Positions 23,572 to 35,624 of a stretch of 64,000 nucleotides of DNA are shown one piece after another (within the stretch, counting starts at the first letter, position 1; the number at the start of each line of letters is the position of its first letter). A model generated the notes under the pieces. The model was given only the letters and a program-made list of their open reading frames with translations, had not been told where the DNA came from and searched no databases. The translations under genes were made by a program, and so were the position numbers. The DNA is from Astragalus membranaceus (Eukaryota > Streptophyta > Magnoliopsida > Fabales > Fabaceae). The stretch spans positions 187,907,068 through 187,971,067 of the forward strand of contig CM076846.1 in assembly GCA_039519185.1 (NCBI GenBank), given 5' to 3'.

Positions 23572-24892
23572 TGTAACACCATAAATTTCACCTCATAGTG
23601 ATCAATAAGACATTAAACATAGTCATAAACATCAGAGTATAACCTGCTCATAATAATGGACCAAATAAAAACTAAAGCGGATTACAACCACTTACATAAC
23701 TAATGCAATGATAAATTCACCTTCTCCTTGTTATTTATTTTACATAAAAACAAATTTCATGGCTGGCTACCAGAACAAGGTGCACGGGTCGTGCGCCTGG
23801 GGTGCACGGGTCGTGCGCCTGGGGCGCACGGGACATGCGCTTCTGACAGCATGTAAAAATGTCTCATTTTCCTGTGATTCGGTATTCCGATCGATTCTGA
23901 TATCCGTTCCACTCAATTCCTAACTTAATCACAGTCCAAACACGTTCAATCAATCAATTTCCTAATCATCAATCATCATTCAAAACACAACTTCAACATA
24001 TACGAATTATATAGAAACTCGATATATTTCGAAATAACGGTTTTAACCCGAAATCATTTCTTGATAACTTACAAAACCGAAACAAAAAATCAACGTACCA
24101 ATTCACCTCGATCAATCAATCAAAAACATCACTTTATAAATCAAACTCAAATTTAGAAACCAAATTCCACAAATCATAAAATTCATCAACTTTTGACAAT
24201 CAACGCAACCTCAAACAAATCGAAGAACTCACCTCATTTGTCGACTCCTAGCTTGTAGCGTTAATTCGCTTCCTAATTACCCAATATGAGCTCCAACCCT
24301 CAAACCCCCAATTTGGAACCCTAAAATCACCAACTAGCTTCCAATCGCCCAATCAAACTTCAATCATCGATCAATCAACCTTGGGTTCGCCCCTAATCAA
24401 CAAGGAATCATCACAATCATCATAAAACTCAAAATCATCACTCACCATCTCTCTCTAAAACATGTATTTCGAATTCTAAAAAGGAAGAAGAAATTTGGAA
24501 ACAAGTTCACCTAGTTATGGAGGATGAAAGTGGATGGGGAGATGATGATGGTGATTTCAAGTTTTGGGTTTGGGTGAACCCTCTTCATCACCTCTTCTTC
24601 CTCCTTTATCTTCTTCTTCCTTCTTTCTTCTTTTCTTCTTTTCTCTCCTCTCATCACTCGACCTCTTCTCTTCTTTTCTCTCTTTCTTTTCCTTTTTCTT
24701 TTCTTTTATCTATGCCCTCACTTAACTCTAACATCCATAATTACCCCTTTCTATCTACTATTCATTTAAAAACTCTACGCCAATTAATAATTAATCTAAC
24801 ACTCAATTAACAAAAATTAATAATCAAGCGCTAAATTAAATTAATTGGGTCAAATGTCGAAATAATTAAATTAATTATTTCGGGATGTTACA
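23572..24892 (-). mobile_element. Solo LTR, TGTAACATCCC type
   Basis: Minus-strand start TGTAACATCCCGAAATAATT, end in GGTGTTACA; 1321 bp, with no internal domain. Flanks GTAGG and TTGGG match at only 3 of 5 bases, so the target duplication is weak. The insertion splits a SINE-like sequence. It holds three GC-rich tandem units at 23777-23845. Confidence 0.65.
23777..23845. repeat. 22-bp GC-rich palindromic tandem repeat
   Basis: Three units of 'gtgcacgggtcgtgcgcctg' type, each holding the near-palindrome gcacgggtcgtgc. A similar motif forms repeats at 34090-34210 in another solo LTR. Confidence 0.75.
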
Positions 24893-25110
24893 TTGGGGTC
24901 TCTTCCAGCTTAACCAAGGTTCTGGGTTTGAATTCAGCCTTGAGCATGCAGCAGTGTTAAATCTCTTGAGGGAGAGCTTTACCGCTCATTGTGGTCCTAC
25001 CCGGCTCGAGGGATTAGTCTCTGCAGTAGTGTTAAATCTCTTGAGGGAGAGATTTACCGCCCATTGTGGACTTACCCGGCTCGAGGGATTAGTCTCTGCA
25101 GTTGGCGAAG
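24893..25110 (+). mobile_element. SINE-like sequence with tandem tail duplication
   Basis: A B-box-like 'ggttctgggtttgaattc' is followed by two tandem copies (about 24955-25030, 25030-25102) of a 75-bp block containing 'ttaaatctcttgagggagag' and 'cggctcgagggattagtctc'. The 5' part of the element appears to be 23530-23571, before the solo LTR. Confidence 0.6.
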
Positions 25111-25197
25111 AGAATACTCAATTTATAAAAAAAAAATTCACATTATCCAAGATACTGGTGTAATAAAATAAGGGGAATCACTTCAAGATGCGTACAA

Positions 25198-25465
25198 TGT
25201 TGGAATCAGCAGCAATGTTCTTGCATTGTCAAGCAATGCAGAACGTGAATCACACACACCTCACACACACACACACACTCACAATTCAGAGAGAGGGAGA
25301 GGAAGCAGGCACAGTGAAAAAGAGAGAAACTGAAACTGGTATATTGATTCAACTAAATTGAAACAGTAACAAATTACACTATATAGTCCATAACTAACAA
25401 ATGTATTGTAATGACACTTATACCCCCAATTATATACTATATGACAGAATTACCCCTATTCAATA
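25198..25465 (-). repeat. 3' LTR of copia element 1
   Basis: 268 bp; on the minus strand begins TATTGAATAGGGG and ends ATTCCAACA. The TA start is unusual for a copia LTR but is supported by the target duplication. Confidence 0.82.
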
Positions 25466-25647
25466 CTCTCCTTTAATTCTGTAATAACAACTCAGTAAAA
25501 ACAGTAAACTGTAACTCAATTACAGATATAAAAAAACTGTAAAAACAGATACTTGCACAGACACTTGCAGCACTAGCACAGCAGTGCTACAACACTTATT
25601 CACAACACTCCTTGGACAATCTTCAGCAACACGCCTCTTACACTTCA

Positions 25648-26117
25648 TCACTTCACTTCAATCACTCCAAGCTTGTTTCTCAGCTCCTTAAATTGTTCTA
25701 TCTTCAATGGCTTAGTGAAAATATCTGCTACTTGCACAGCAGTGGGGCAGTATTCAATCTTCAACTTGCTCTTGTTCACTGGTTCTCTAAGGTAGTGGAA
25801 ACGTGTTTCAATGTGTTTGCTCCTACCATGAGCAATGGGATGTTTGGCAAGGTTAATGGCAGATTTATTGTCTACCATCAGTGTAGTAATTCCTCTTTCT
25901 TTCACTTGCAACTCAGTGAGCACATTATCAATCCACTGTGCTTGACATGCTGCCATTGCAGCAGCAATGTACTCTGCCTCACAGGAGGACAGAGCCACTA
26001 CTTGCTCCTTCTTGGAGCTCCATGAAATAGGTGCATTCCCAAGCAGAAATTCATACCCAGCAGTGCTTCTCCTATCATCCTTATCACCACACCAATCAGA
26101 GTCACTGTATCCCAGAA
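25648..26117 (-). pseudogene. Copia 1 RNase H region
   Basis: Minus-strand frame with ALSSCEAEYIA (catalytic Glu context), then HIETRFHYLRE and ADIFTKPL, the standard end of a copia RNase H. It is shifted one frame relative to the RT part near 26150, so the polyprotein could not be read through. Confidence 0.85.
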
Positions 26118-28196
26118 TTACATACTCAGTTGCAGCTCTATCTTTTGGAAAACAATACCAAAATCAAGTGTGCCTTTCACATATCTCGTTATCCTTTTAG
26201 CAGCAAGGAAATGAGACAGTTTAGGGCTCTCCATATATCTACTAATCAAGCCAACTGCATAGGACAGATCAGGCCTTGTACAGCATAGATATCTCAGTGA
26301 TCCTACTGTCTGCCTATACAGTGTGGCATCCACTTCTTCCTCATTGCTGCTCTTCATCAGTTTCAAACCAGTAGCAACTGGTGTATTAGCAGGATTGCAG
26401 TCCTGCATTCTGAACCTCCTCAAAATATCTCTTGCATATTTGCCTTGATGCATGATCATTCCACTGTCAGTAGCCTTGAATTCAATCCCCAGGAAATATG
26501 AAATAAGGCCCAAGTCTGTCATTTCAAATTCCCTCATCATCTCTCCTTTAAAATCAGCAATCTTGTTCTCATTGCTTCCTGTTATTAACATGTCATCAAC
26601 ATAGATGCACACAATTAAAATAGATTTGTCACTCTTGACATACACACCATGCTCACTTATGCACTTGATGAAGCCAAGTTTTAACAAAAAACTGTCAATT
26701 CGTTTGTTCCAAGCTCGTGGAGCTTGCTTCAATCCATACAATGCCTTGTTCAATTTATAAACTTTCCCTTCACTGCCCTTCAGTTCAAACCTAGGAGTTT
26801 GCCAAACATAAACCTCTTCTTCAATAGGACCATTCAAAAAGGCTGACTTCACATCCATATGATGCATGGCCCATCCCTCCTGATTTGCTAGTGCAGTGAT
26901 TATTCTCACTGTTTCCATCCTAGCAACAGGTGCATATACTTCAAAGAAATCCACACCAGCTTTTTGCAAGAATCCCTTAGCCACTAGCCTGGCTTTGTAC
27001 TTGTTGATCTCACCTCTTGGATTTACTTTCACTTTGTAAACCCACTTCACTGCTATTGGTTTCTTTTTATCAGGCAGAGGCACTAACTGCCATGTATTGT
27101 TCTTTTCAATGGCCCTAAGCTCTTCTTTCATAGCTTCAATCCACTTAGCATCTTTAATAGCTTCATCTAAACTTACTGGTTCAGATTCAGCAAATAGAGC
27201 TAGCTGCACTAGCTCACCTTCCTGCCCTATTGCTGAATCAGAAATCAATTCATAGTCTTGTAACCTGGCTGGTGCATTTCTGATCCTCTGTGATCTCCTG
27301 TTACCATCACTACTTTCAGCTAAATCACCTGTCACTGCAGTTCCAGAGTTGGAACTGCTTGCTACATCAGTTACAGGGGCTTCTATTATAATTCTTGCAG
27401 GCTCCTGTGTTGTGTTTCTCTCCCAGTTCCACTCCTTTGCTTCATCTACAATTACATCTCTACTCACTTGAGTTTCCATGGTTGCAGGATTGTACAATCT
27501 GTACCCTCCTGTAGTGTGATAGCCTACTAGTATCATTGCTTCACCCTTGCTATCCAGCTTCCTTCTTAACTGATCAGGTACATGCTTGTAGCATACTGAT
27601 CCAAAGATCCTGAAATGACTGACTGTTGGCTTGTGGCCTGACCAAGCTTCTTCTGGTGTAATCTTATCTAGTCTCTTGGTTGGGCTTCTGTTAAGAACAA
27701 ACACTGCAGTACACGCTGCTTCAGCCCAAAGAGATTTTGGTAAATTCTTCCCTTTGAGCATACATCTCACCATGTTCATCACTGTCCTGTTTCTCCTCTC
27801 AGCTGCTCCATTATGCTGAGGGGTGTACGGGGGAGTCACATCATGCAGGATACCTTCCATTTCACAAAAGCTTTTGAATTCATAGCTGTTGTATTCACCA
27901 CCACCATCAGTTACTAAGGTCATGATCAGCAGCCCAGTTTGTCTTTCAATCATGTTCTTAAATTTCTTAAACACACCTAACACTTCACTCTTTCTTTTCA
28001 ATATATACACCCACATTTTCTTAGTGATGTCATCCAGAAATGATACAAAATATTTCCCCTCACCCACAGAATCACACTGCATTGGGCCACATACATCAGA
28101 ATAGATCACTTCAAGTTTTTCTCTAGCTCTAGTCTCAACAAATTCCTTAAAAGTGTTTGTGTTGCTTTGATTCAACACAGTTCTCACACAGTTCAC
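26118..28196 (-). pseudogene. Copia 1 integrase core and reverse transcriptase
   Basis: A 692-codon minus-strand open frame. The integrase core has the D at YSDVCGPM, the D at TDGGGEY and the E at NGAAERRNRT. RT follows with [17 protein letters not shown] and the catalytic CIYVDDM. It is disconnected from the upstream part by a frameshift near 28160 and from RNase H near 26150. Well preserved otherwise, in line with a young insertion. Confidence 0.9.
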
Positions 28197-28740
28197 TTGG
28201 TATACTGATTTGAGGCATTCCTCTAACCATATTGAAGTTATTTAAATTGTATAGATCTCTAAAATTTAGATGACCATACCTGTGATGCCACTTCCATTCA
28301 TCTCTGTCCACTGTTGCAGCAAAACAGTTCTGATCCATTGCTTCAAGGCTTGCCTTGAATGTTCTATTCTTTGATAGAGGCACATCAAAGATTACCTTGG
28401 TCTGATCTCTGACATCAAACAACTTCAATCTCTTGTCCAGCATTGTCATTGAATATCCCTTCTCCACTAATTGCCCCAAACTCAGCAAGTTGCAATTCAT
28501 TCCAGGTACATACAGTACATCAGTTATGCAAGTGTGTGTTCCATCTTGCATTCTGATCATCACCTTCCCAACACCTTCTGATTTCATAGTTCTACCATCT
28601 CCAAATCTAATCTTACTCTTCTTGGACTCGTCAAGACTCATAAATCACTCCTTATGGCCAGTCATATGAGTGGAGCACCCTGTGTCCAAATACCACTCCT
28701 CAGTAGTGCATTTCTCATCAGTTGTGGTCACCATAAGCAT
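28147..28740 (-). pseudogene. Copia 1 protease and integrase zinc-binding region
   Basis: The aspartic protease motif LDTGCSTHMTG lies near 28670. An in-frame TGA near 28642 follows it. The GAG-pre-integrase segment continues with an HHCC zinc-binding pattern (HHRYGHLN.., CENCVESK) close to 28200. Confidence 0.85.
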
Positions 28741-28742
28741 CA

Positions 28743-29723
28743 CTACATCACCTCTAGCAAGATTGCCTCATCACCTTGGGAATCCTTCTTTGCATAACAT
28801 TCATCTGCAAAGTGCCCCCACTTATCACAATTATAGCATTGGATATTTTGTTTGTCAAATGTCTTTCTACCTCCTCTGCCTCTGCCATTGCCACTGCCTC
28901 TATAACTACCTCTGCCTCTGCCTCTCTGTGATTGAACAGGCTTACTCTGAGTATTATTCTGACCTCTTCCACCAGCAGCATAAGCACCTCTTCCTCTATT
29001 ATTCCTACCACGTCCTCTGCCTCTAAAGCCACCTCTACCTCTACTGTTCTGACCAGACTGTGCCAGCAAAGCTTGTTCAGTAACATTCTTCTTACTTCTC
29101 TCTAACATCCTAATTTCTCTAGCCTCTAATGAACTATGTAACTCTTCTAGGCTCATATCACTTACTTCTTTTGATTCTTCAATTGCACAAATTATGTAAT
29201 CATATTTTTCAGTCAAAGAACGTGTAATTTTTTCACAGATCTTTCCATCAGTTAGAGTCTCACCTTGTGTAGCCATTTGATTAGTGACTAGCTTTATGCG
29301 TGCGAAGAAGTCTGCAATCTTCTCGTTCTCCTCCATCATCATTGTATCAAACTGTCTTCGCAGAGCTTGAAGCTTCACTTTCTTCACACGATCTCCACCA
29401 GCGTAGCATGTCACAAGTTTATCCCAGGCCTCCTTCGCTGAAGTCGCCTTTGAAATCAAGTTGAAATTCGCATCATCTAAACTCTGATGCAGAAGGAATA
29501 TCGCTTTGGAGTCCTTCTTCTTACTTTCCCTATGTGCGTTTCTCACCGCTTCTATTGCGTTTCCAACTGGCTCCGCCGTTACGCCATTCCTCACAACCTC
29601 CATCACATCTTGAAATTCGAACAGCGCCTTCATCTGAATGTGCCATCGCTCCCAATTTTTGCCATCAAGAACCAGCAATTGCGCTGAAATGTTTCCTCCA
29701 TTCGTGCTTGCCCTCATCTTCAC
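28743..29723 (-). CDS. Copia 1 Gag (UBN2-type) with CCHC knuckle
   Basis: A 326-codon minus-strand frame. Residues 1-200 form the copia gag domain (LDGKNWERWHIQM, SAKEAWDKL, LKLVTNQM-type helices). Residues about 215-290 are Arg/Gly-rich (RGRGGFRGRGRG). The zinc knuckle is CYNCDKWGHFADEC near residue 300. Gag coats the RNA genome and builds the particle. It is the only fully open protein of this element. It ends in a stop just before the protease motif, so a shift or further lesion separates gag from pol. Confidence 0.88.
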   Translation of the reverse strand: MKMRASTNGGNISAQLLVLDGKNWERWHIQMKALFEFQDVMEVVRNGVTAEPVGNAIEAVRNAHRESKKKDSKAIFLLHQSLDDANFNLISKATSAKEAWDKLVTCYAGGDRVKKVKLQALRRQFDTMMMEENEKIADFFARIKLVTNQMATQGETLTDGKICEKITRSLTEKYDYIICAIEESKEVSDMSLEELHSSLEAREIRMLERSKKNVTEQALLAQSGQNSRGRGGFRGRGRGRNNRGRGAYAAGGRGQNNTQSKPVQSQRGRGRGSYRGSGNGRGRGGRKTFDKQNIQCYNCDKWGHFADECYAKKDSQGDEAILLEVM

Positions 29724-29857
29724 TCAATTCGTGTTCAATTCAATGAATCGATGAAGAACACTCACTCACGCTCGTGTTTCCCAAATTGCGAACCAATTCC
29801 TCACTGATTCCACTCGTGTTTCCCTTTCCCAGGTTCGATCTTGCTCTGGATACCAAC

Positions 29858-29916
29858 TGTTGGAATCAGCAGCAATGTTCTTGCATTGTCAAGCAATGCA
29901 GAACGTGAATCACACA

Positions 29917-29977
<61 letters not shown>

Positions 29978-30157
29978 TCAGGGAGAGGGAGAGGAAGCAG
30001 ACACAGTGAAAAAGAGAGAAACTGAAACTGGTATATTTATTCAACTAAATTGAAACAGTAACAAATTACACTATATAGTCCATAACTAACTAATGTATTG
30101 TAATGACACTTATACCCCCAATTATATACCATATGACAGAATTACCCCTATTCAATA
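29858..30157 (-). repeat. 5' LTR of copia element 1
   Basis: 300 bp, same as 25198-25465 except for an expanded (CA)n run at about 29920-29975 and a few substitutions. Confidence 0.85.
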
Positions 30158-30329
30158 TACAATACTCCACCTTATTTTTCAGCAATTAAGTTGGCTGAAG
30201 CGAAAATTGTTCATGACAACTTCATTGCTAAAACGTAAAAATAAGGATGAGATGTTGTAGGCAACGGGATCAAGTGCTCAAAGATACTGAAAAAAACATC
30301 TTTAAGTTTATGTTTGAGATCGTGCTTAT

Positions 30330-30480
30330 AAATACCCATTAAACCACTTGTCTTTTGTCCTTTCGATCTTTAACTAGTAGGATACCCATGCATACACACG
30401 AGTGCATGTTGTCGTGTTCTTTTTACTAGCAGTACACCTGTGCATACGTACGGGTGTTGTCGTGTTATTTTTATTAATAG
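30330..30480 (+). repeat. Repeated 'tgcatacgtacgggtg' palindromic unit
   Basis: Two adjacent units (about 30372-30425 and 30426-30478) of 'actag.agtacacc.gtgcat' plus 'acgtacgggtgttgtcgtgt'. A related unit lies near 61560-61590. Such heads are seen in non-autonomous plant repeats; Helitron origin is possible but no clear TC/CTRR ends were identified. Confidence 0.4.
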
Positions 30481-31180
30481 AGTTAGACATAATTTAATTA
30501 CTCCGAACATTACTCCGTGAAAATCAAGACTAATTTAAAGTTGATAAAAAAATTCAAATTGTAATTGAGTTAGTTCGAAGATTACCCCGTGAACATTTAC
30601 CAGCAATATGTATTATTTCCCGTAGAGATTAGAAAGCAAAATTGTATTAAAGTTTTAAATTTTCCAAATTGTAATATTTTCCGTAGAGACTAAATAAAAC
30701 TTATTGACAGAGAAAAAATAGAATATTAAAAAAATGAAGGAGACATGTAGATGAAATTAAAGTAGATATATTGTGAAAAATAGAAATATGAGATAGAGTT
30801 AGAGGAAGAAAAAGGAGGAGAGAGTGAAAAGTGAAAAAGTTTGAAAAAAGTGTGAGAGAGATAGTGAAAAAGTTTGAAAAAATATATGGGAGAGAGTGGA
30901 AAGGTTTGAAAAAGTGAAAAAGTTTGAAAGAGTGAAAAAGTTAAATTACATAAATATTCTAAAATTGTCTAGTTGAAAAAAGGGTAAGATTGGTATTTTG
31001 GTAGTAGATTAATGGTATAGATAGATAGTAGATGAATGAACTTAGACAGTATTTAAATAGTCTGAACATTACCCCGTAAAAATAAAGATAAATTATAGTA
31101 GATAAAAAATGAGTTTCAAATAAAAAATAGATAAATATTAAAATCTAAAAATGTAAAAGTATCATTTAAAAACAATCTGT
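30480..31180. other. AT-rich degenerate repeats, no gene
   Basis: Recurring 'gaacattaccccgtgaaaat' units at about 30508, 30580, 30612 and 31064. A GA-rich segment lies at 30790-30945. No exon supported. Confidence 0.5.
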
Positions 31181-31185
31181 GCATT

Positions 31186-32020
31186 TATCCCGTGTTTATT
31201 TATATCTCGGTGCAGTGTTTGTTTATATGTCAGTGTTGTTATCTCGTGTTTTTTATATATCAGTGCAGCTATCCCGTGTTTTTATATATATCATTGCAGC
31301 TATCCCCGTATTTTTTTATATATCAGTGCAGTTATCCTGTGTTTTTTTTATGTATCACTGCAGTTATTTCATAGTTTCAATTGCTTATTTGAGTTGATTA
31401 GTAGATAGTAAAAGACAGATAGTAGATTATCAATAAGAAATATATATCCCGTGTTTTTTATATCAGTGACAGTTATTTGTCCTTTTTTAGGTATTAGTGA
31501 CAAATATTTGTTACCCGTGTTTTAAATATTAATCAGTTTAAATAGTCGTCATTAAACCTTCTTGTTTGTTTAGATAGTAGGTTTATAGTAGTCTTCAAAA
31601 ATTATAACTATCAATGATAAATATAAATCTCGTGTTTTTTTTATATATCATTGCAGTTATCCCATGTTTTTTTATATATCAGTGCGGCTATCTCGTAGTT
31701 TCAATTGATTATTTTAGTTGATTAGTAGATTATAGTAGATAGTAAAAGAGAGATAGTAGATTATCAATAAGAAATATTTGTTTTAAATATTAATTAGTAG
31801 TTTAAATAGTCATTAAGTGTTCTTGTTTTTTAGATAGTAGGTTTGTAGTAGTAGTCTTCAAAAAAAATTATTATCAACGACAAATATTAATCTCGTGTTT
31901 TTTTATATATCAGTGCAATTATCCCGTGTTTTTTTATATATCAGTGCGGCTATTTCGTTGTTTCAATTGATTATTTTAGTTGATTAGTAGATTATAGTAG
32001 ATAGTAAAAGAGAGATAGTA
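31186..32020. repeat. Two-level tandem array
   Basis: A basic unit of about 35 bp ('tatcccgtgtttttttatat' plus 'atcagtgcag') repeats several times from 31186 to 31370. It then recurs inside a larger unit of about 260-280 bp that also carries 'tttcaattgattattttagt' and 'agatagtaaaagagagatag'. Roughly three large units end near 32020. Confidence 0.7.
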
Positions 32021-34083
32021 AACAGATTTCGGAGAGAAAAAATAAAATTTTAAGGTGATAACTTTTTTCAAAAAGGTTTGGTTAAAAAAAAACTTTTTCA
32101 AAAAGGTGATAGTTTTTTGTTGTTGCTTTTTTAGTGTGACTCGTTTACATTTTTATAGGTATTTTTAGTAGAGTAGTGTTTGTATAAATTTAGAAATTTA
32201 GTTAAAAAAACTAAAGTGAAGTGATACGAGAAATAGACGAATTGTTATGGGAAAAGTAAAAGTAAAGTAAAAAGAAAAAAGGAAGAAATATAGTGCAAAA
32301 GAAAAGTGAAAATGAGAAAAAAAGTGTAAGAAGAAAGAGAGTAAAAAGAAGAAAGAGAGTGTAACATCCCCAATTTAGCTAATTTCATTAAATGAAATTA
32401 GCAAGAGGTTATGAGATAATTGATTAATTAAATTATATAAGTTAGCATAATTGATTATGTGTTATAGCTAGTTAATTGCTAATGATGTAAAATATATGCA
32501 TGATTGAGTACTTCAGGGCAAAACAATCATTTTGCCTAGTGAGCGGTAATAACTAAGCTATTAGCTAACCTAAATAATATAGCACATCTAATAATATATG
32601 ATAGCTAATATAATTGCCAATGATATATGTATGTATGCTTTGTTGAGTAATTGTTTGATTAAACTAGGTTTTAAGTGGAAATTGGATATAAGGGTAAGTT
32701 GGTCCTTTCCATTTCTTTTTTTCCCTCAACTCACAAACACTCAAAACACACACATTCACTTGCTGAATGTAAGAAACCACAAACACAAACAGGGAAAAGA
32801 AAGAGGGATGGCGTGAGAGAGAGACGAGGAAGAAGGGAGAGGAACTTCACCAATTCTCCATGCATGTGTCTCATTTTTAGTGCATCAGATTCAGCTCAAC
32901 AAACTCTATCTAGTGACACTAATATTATCCTCCACCTCTCCACCATTCTAGTTTTGCCATTTTCGTACCTCGAGTTCCTTTGCAAATAAGATGAGTTTCC
33001 TAGTTTGCATGTGGATTCAAGGAAGCTCTAAGGGTGATTTGAAGCATTATATTTCAGTTTGGTGAGTGGATTAGCAAGAATCAGTACCTACATTGCAAAG
33101 TAAACAGTCTAGGAAGGGATTACAGTAGCTGGTTGGTGTTGGGTTTAGCTTAGAAGTTCCATTTCGTGGTTCATGGTGAAGGGAGTGGAAGTTAACAGCT
33201 TAGAGCAAAATCTCCCTCAAACCCATTTTAACAGTGTCTGGTAATTTCGATTAATCTCACTCCACAGACCTCATTTTAAGGTAATTTTTATTGCTTTAAA
33301 AACTAGACACAAAATCCTTCAGGTTAGGCACAAGAATCACCTGGTTTGACTGAGTATTGAGGGAGAAAATTCAGTTACAAGTTTCACCTTTGTAACAGTA
33401 ACGATTTTGAATCAGTCACAGTGTTTTAGCCATAACTCCATGAATACTCATCATATCAGTATGACAAAATTATCTACACATTAGGCACTGGTTTGAAAGG
33501 TTTTGGTTAAGAATCAAATTAGTTATGTTTGTTGCAAAATAGCTCACAGATGCTGCCAAATCAATCCTTGGAGTTAGTTGACGCGTTCTAGAAGTTGGGA
33601 TTAGATCGGAGTAAAAAGGGGATTACACTGTTGATTTGTGATGCATTTGGGGAAGCTTCAGTAGCCGGACACGTTTGGGGATTCATTCGGGATCGATTTG
33701 ATGTTCATGGAAGCGAGAAATTCAAGATGAGGAAAAGTTCGAGTAGACGAGTCGGTGTCGAATTCCATTCGTTTGTGGTCGTTTGTGATTTTCATCACAA
33801 GAGGTGAGTTTTATACTCGCTTAGGGATTTCTAGTCGAAATATTGTTGCATGTTCTGTTTTGTGTTCAGTCGTGTGTTTTCGAGTCAAAACCGTTTTACG
33901 AAAATTACGTTTCTTTGAGAAATTATACGGTCGATTGATAGATTATGTGATTGTTTGGATTGGTTGATGATGTTTATGATGATTGTTGTTGCTGAACGAT
34001 GTGTTATTATGTTTGGGCATCGATCGGAATAAGTTTCGGAATCGATCGGAATGGGAATTTCACACGAAAACAGGATTTTTAGA

Positions 34084-34210
34084 AATGCTGATAAGTAGCA
34101 CGACCCGTGCTGATTTTGGCACAACCCGTGCTGATCTTTCTGTCACAGGTTTTAAATGCTGATAAGTCAGCACGACCTGTGCTGATTTTAGCATGACCCG
34201 TGCTGATCTT
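34084..34210. repeat. Repeated 'gcacgacccgtgctgat' units
   Basis: Four units at about 34096, 34119, 34169 and 34193 within the solo LTR, arranged as two pairs. Each holds the near-palindrome gcacgacccgtgc that also appears at 23777-23845. Confidence 0.75.
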
Positions 34211-34534
34211 TCATTTTAAAAGGTGTCCAAACCCTTTCTAATTGATTCCAAACCTATTCTAATCCCTTCCCCAACCCTATGTATTGATGAATAAACCGTA
34301 ATTCGTGGAAAAACACGTGGGTATAATTGAGGTTAATATTATGTCATGATAAGTGGATTGTATGTTCCCAGGAGGTTGAGGTAAGTTTCATACTATGGTA
34401 ATTGGACTATGTTCCCATGAGGTTGAGGTTAAATAATGTTAAGATAATGATGCTATGAAATTGAATTGTGAATCTTTTAAGTTAGGTTAACAATTGTTAG
34501 TAACCACGCGGGTAATTGGACTATGTTCCTTTGA

Positions 34535-34605
<71 letters not shown>

Positions 34606-34957
34606 TATGAGACGGCTCAACGCGGGTGTTTATATATAATTATATAATTTGAGGTTATGTTATGTTTATGAGACGGCCCAATGCGGGTGAAATTATATTT
34701 ATTTATATAATTTGAGGTTTAGGGTGACGACCCTAATGTTGAAGTTAGCGTACTAGGGGAGGGGAAGTCATGAGCCCTATGAACCTAGGCCCCTTTGAGG
34801 TTTGCCCGCAGTTTATGGTAAGCGGATTGGGTTCACCGGGAATAGAAAATGGTTCTCGGTGATATGCTAAATAAAGTAAAAGAGGATTACACGTAGTTAT
34901 CTTATTGGACTACGGACAATATGAGCATATATATCTATTGGACTACGGACAATATGA

Positions 34958-34960
<3 letters not shown>

Positions 34961-35041
<81 letters not shown>
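34961..35041. repeat. (AT)n microsatellite
   Basis: About 40 AT units. A second run of about 29 units is at 34541-34597. Confidence 0.95.
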
Positions 35042-35043
<2 letters not shown>

Positions 35044-35624
35044 TATGTTATTGAGGTTTTACGTAGTCTCTTAGTAGGGCTACGAGTTAATGATGCATAA
35101 TAAACCGCTAGAGTTTTAGTAAGGGGTCTCGAAAGGACTCACTGAGATAATGTTTATCTCACCCTTTATAATTGTGGTTTTTACAGAGAAGCAGGGAAAG
35201 GCTAAGGCAAAGAGGCATGGCTAGGTGTGACCTATCCGAGGAGATGTCGAAGATTATTTTATTTGCTTATGCTAGTTATCCCTAGCTATTTCTGTAATTC
35301 GATTGTATGACTTGTACATGTATTAGAAGTTGTAAATCGTTTCCGCTATTGCTGTACTTGATATTGAATAATAGGGAATAAGATTGATCACTTGATGAGT
35401 TATATCGAGTTTAAAATTTTGTTCAATATCCAAATACATGAATTTTACTCTGATGTATACTAAGTTGTGCATTTTAGTATTTCTACTTGTTAGAAATATT
35501 AGGGTGTTACAGAGAGTGTAAGAAGAAAATGAAAGAAATAGAGGGTAATGACATTTTTACCCTTAAATTAGATGTGTTCTGGACTGGACCAAGAGGTCCA
35601 TTAACAAAACCAGGGGGTGCGTTT

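Larger units (their letters stand above)
25198..30157 (-). mobile_element. Ty1/copia retrotransposon 1, minus strand
   Basis: LTRs 25198-25465 and 29858-30157 flank a 4.4 kb internal region. A perfect TACAA target duplication lies at 25193-25197 and 30158-30162. The primer-binding site at 29843-29855 matches initiator tRNA-Met with an extra base, and a purine-rich tract adjoins the 3' LTR (25466-25480). Domain order gag, protease, integrase, RT, RNase H is that of Ty1/copia. The LTRs are almost identical apart from a (CA)n expansion, so insertion is recent. At least one stop and two frameshifts break the polyprotein. Confidence 0.92.
32360..35511 (+). mobile_element. Large solo LTR, Del/Tekay-like gypsy type
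   Basis: Starts TGTAACATCCCCAATTT and ends AGGGTGTTACA; perfect GAGAG target duplication at 32355-32359 and 35512-35516. At 3152 bp with no primer site or coding domain it fits a solo LTR of the chromovirus Del/Tekay group, whose LTRs are unusually long. It holds phrases such as 'gagacggctcaacgcgggtg' (repeated at 34610 and 34671) and two long (AT)n runs (34541-34597, 34961-35041). Confidence 0.82.

Noticed and set aside
29841..29975. CRISPR-like regular repeats or functional CA element
   Set aside because: It is a plain (CA)n microsatellite in an LTR; no CRISPR array is expected or seen in this nuclear plant sequence.
33595..33967. Open frames inside the large solo LTR
   Set aside because: No homology pattern; position within a defined LTR makes a gene unlikely.
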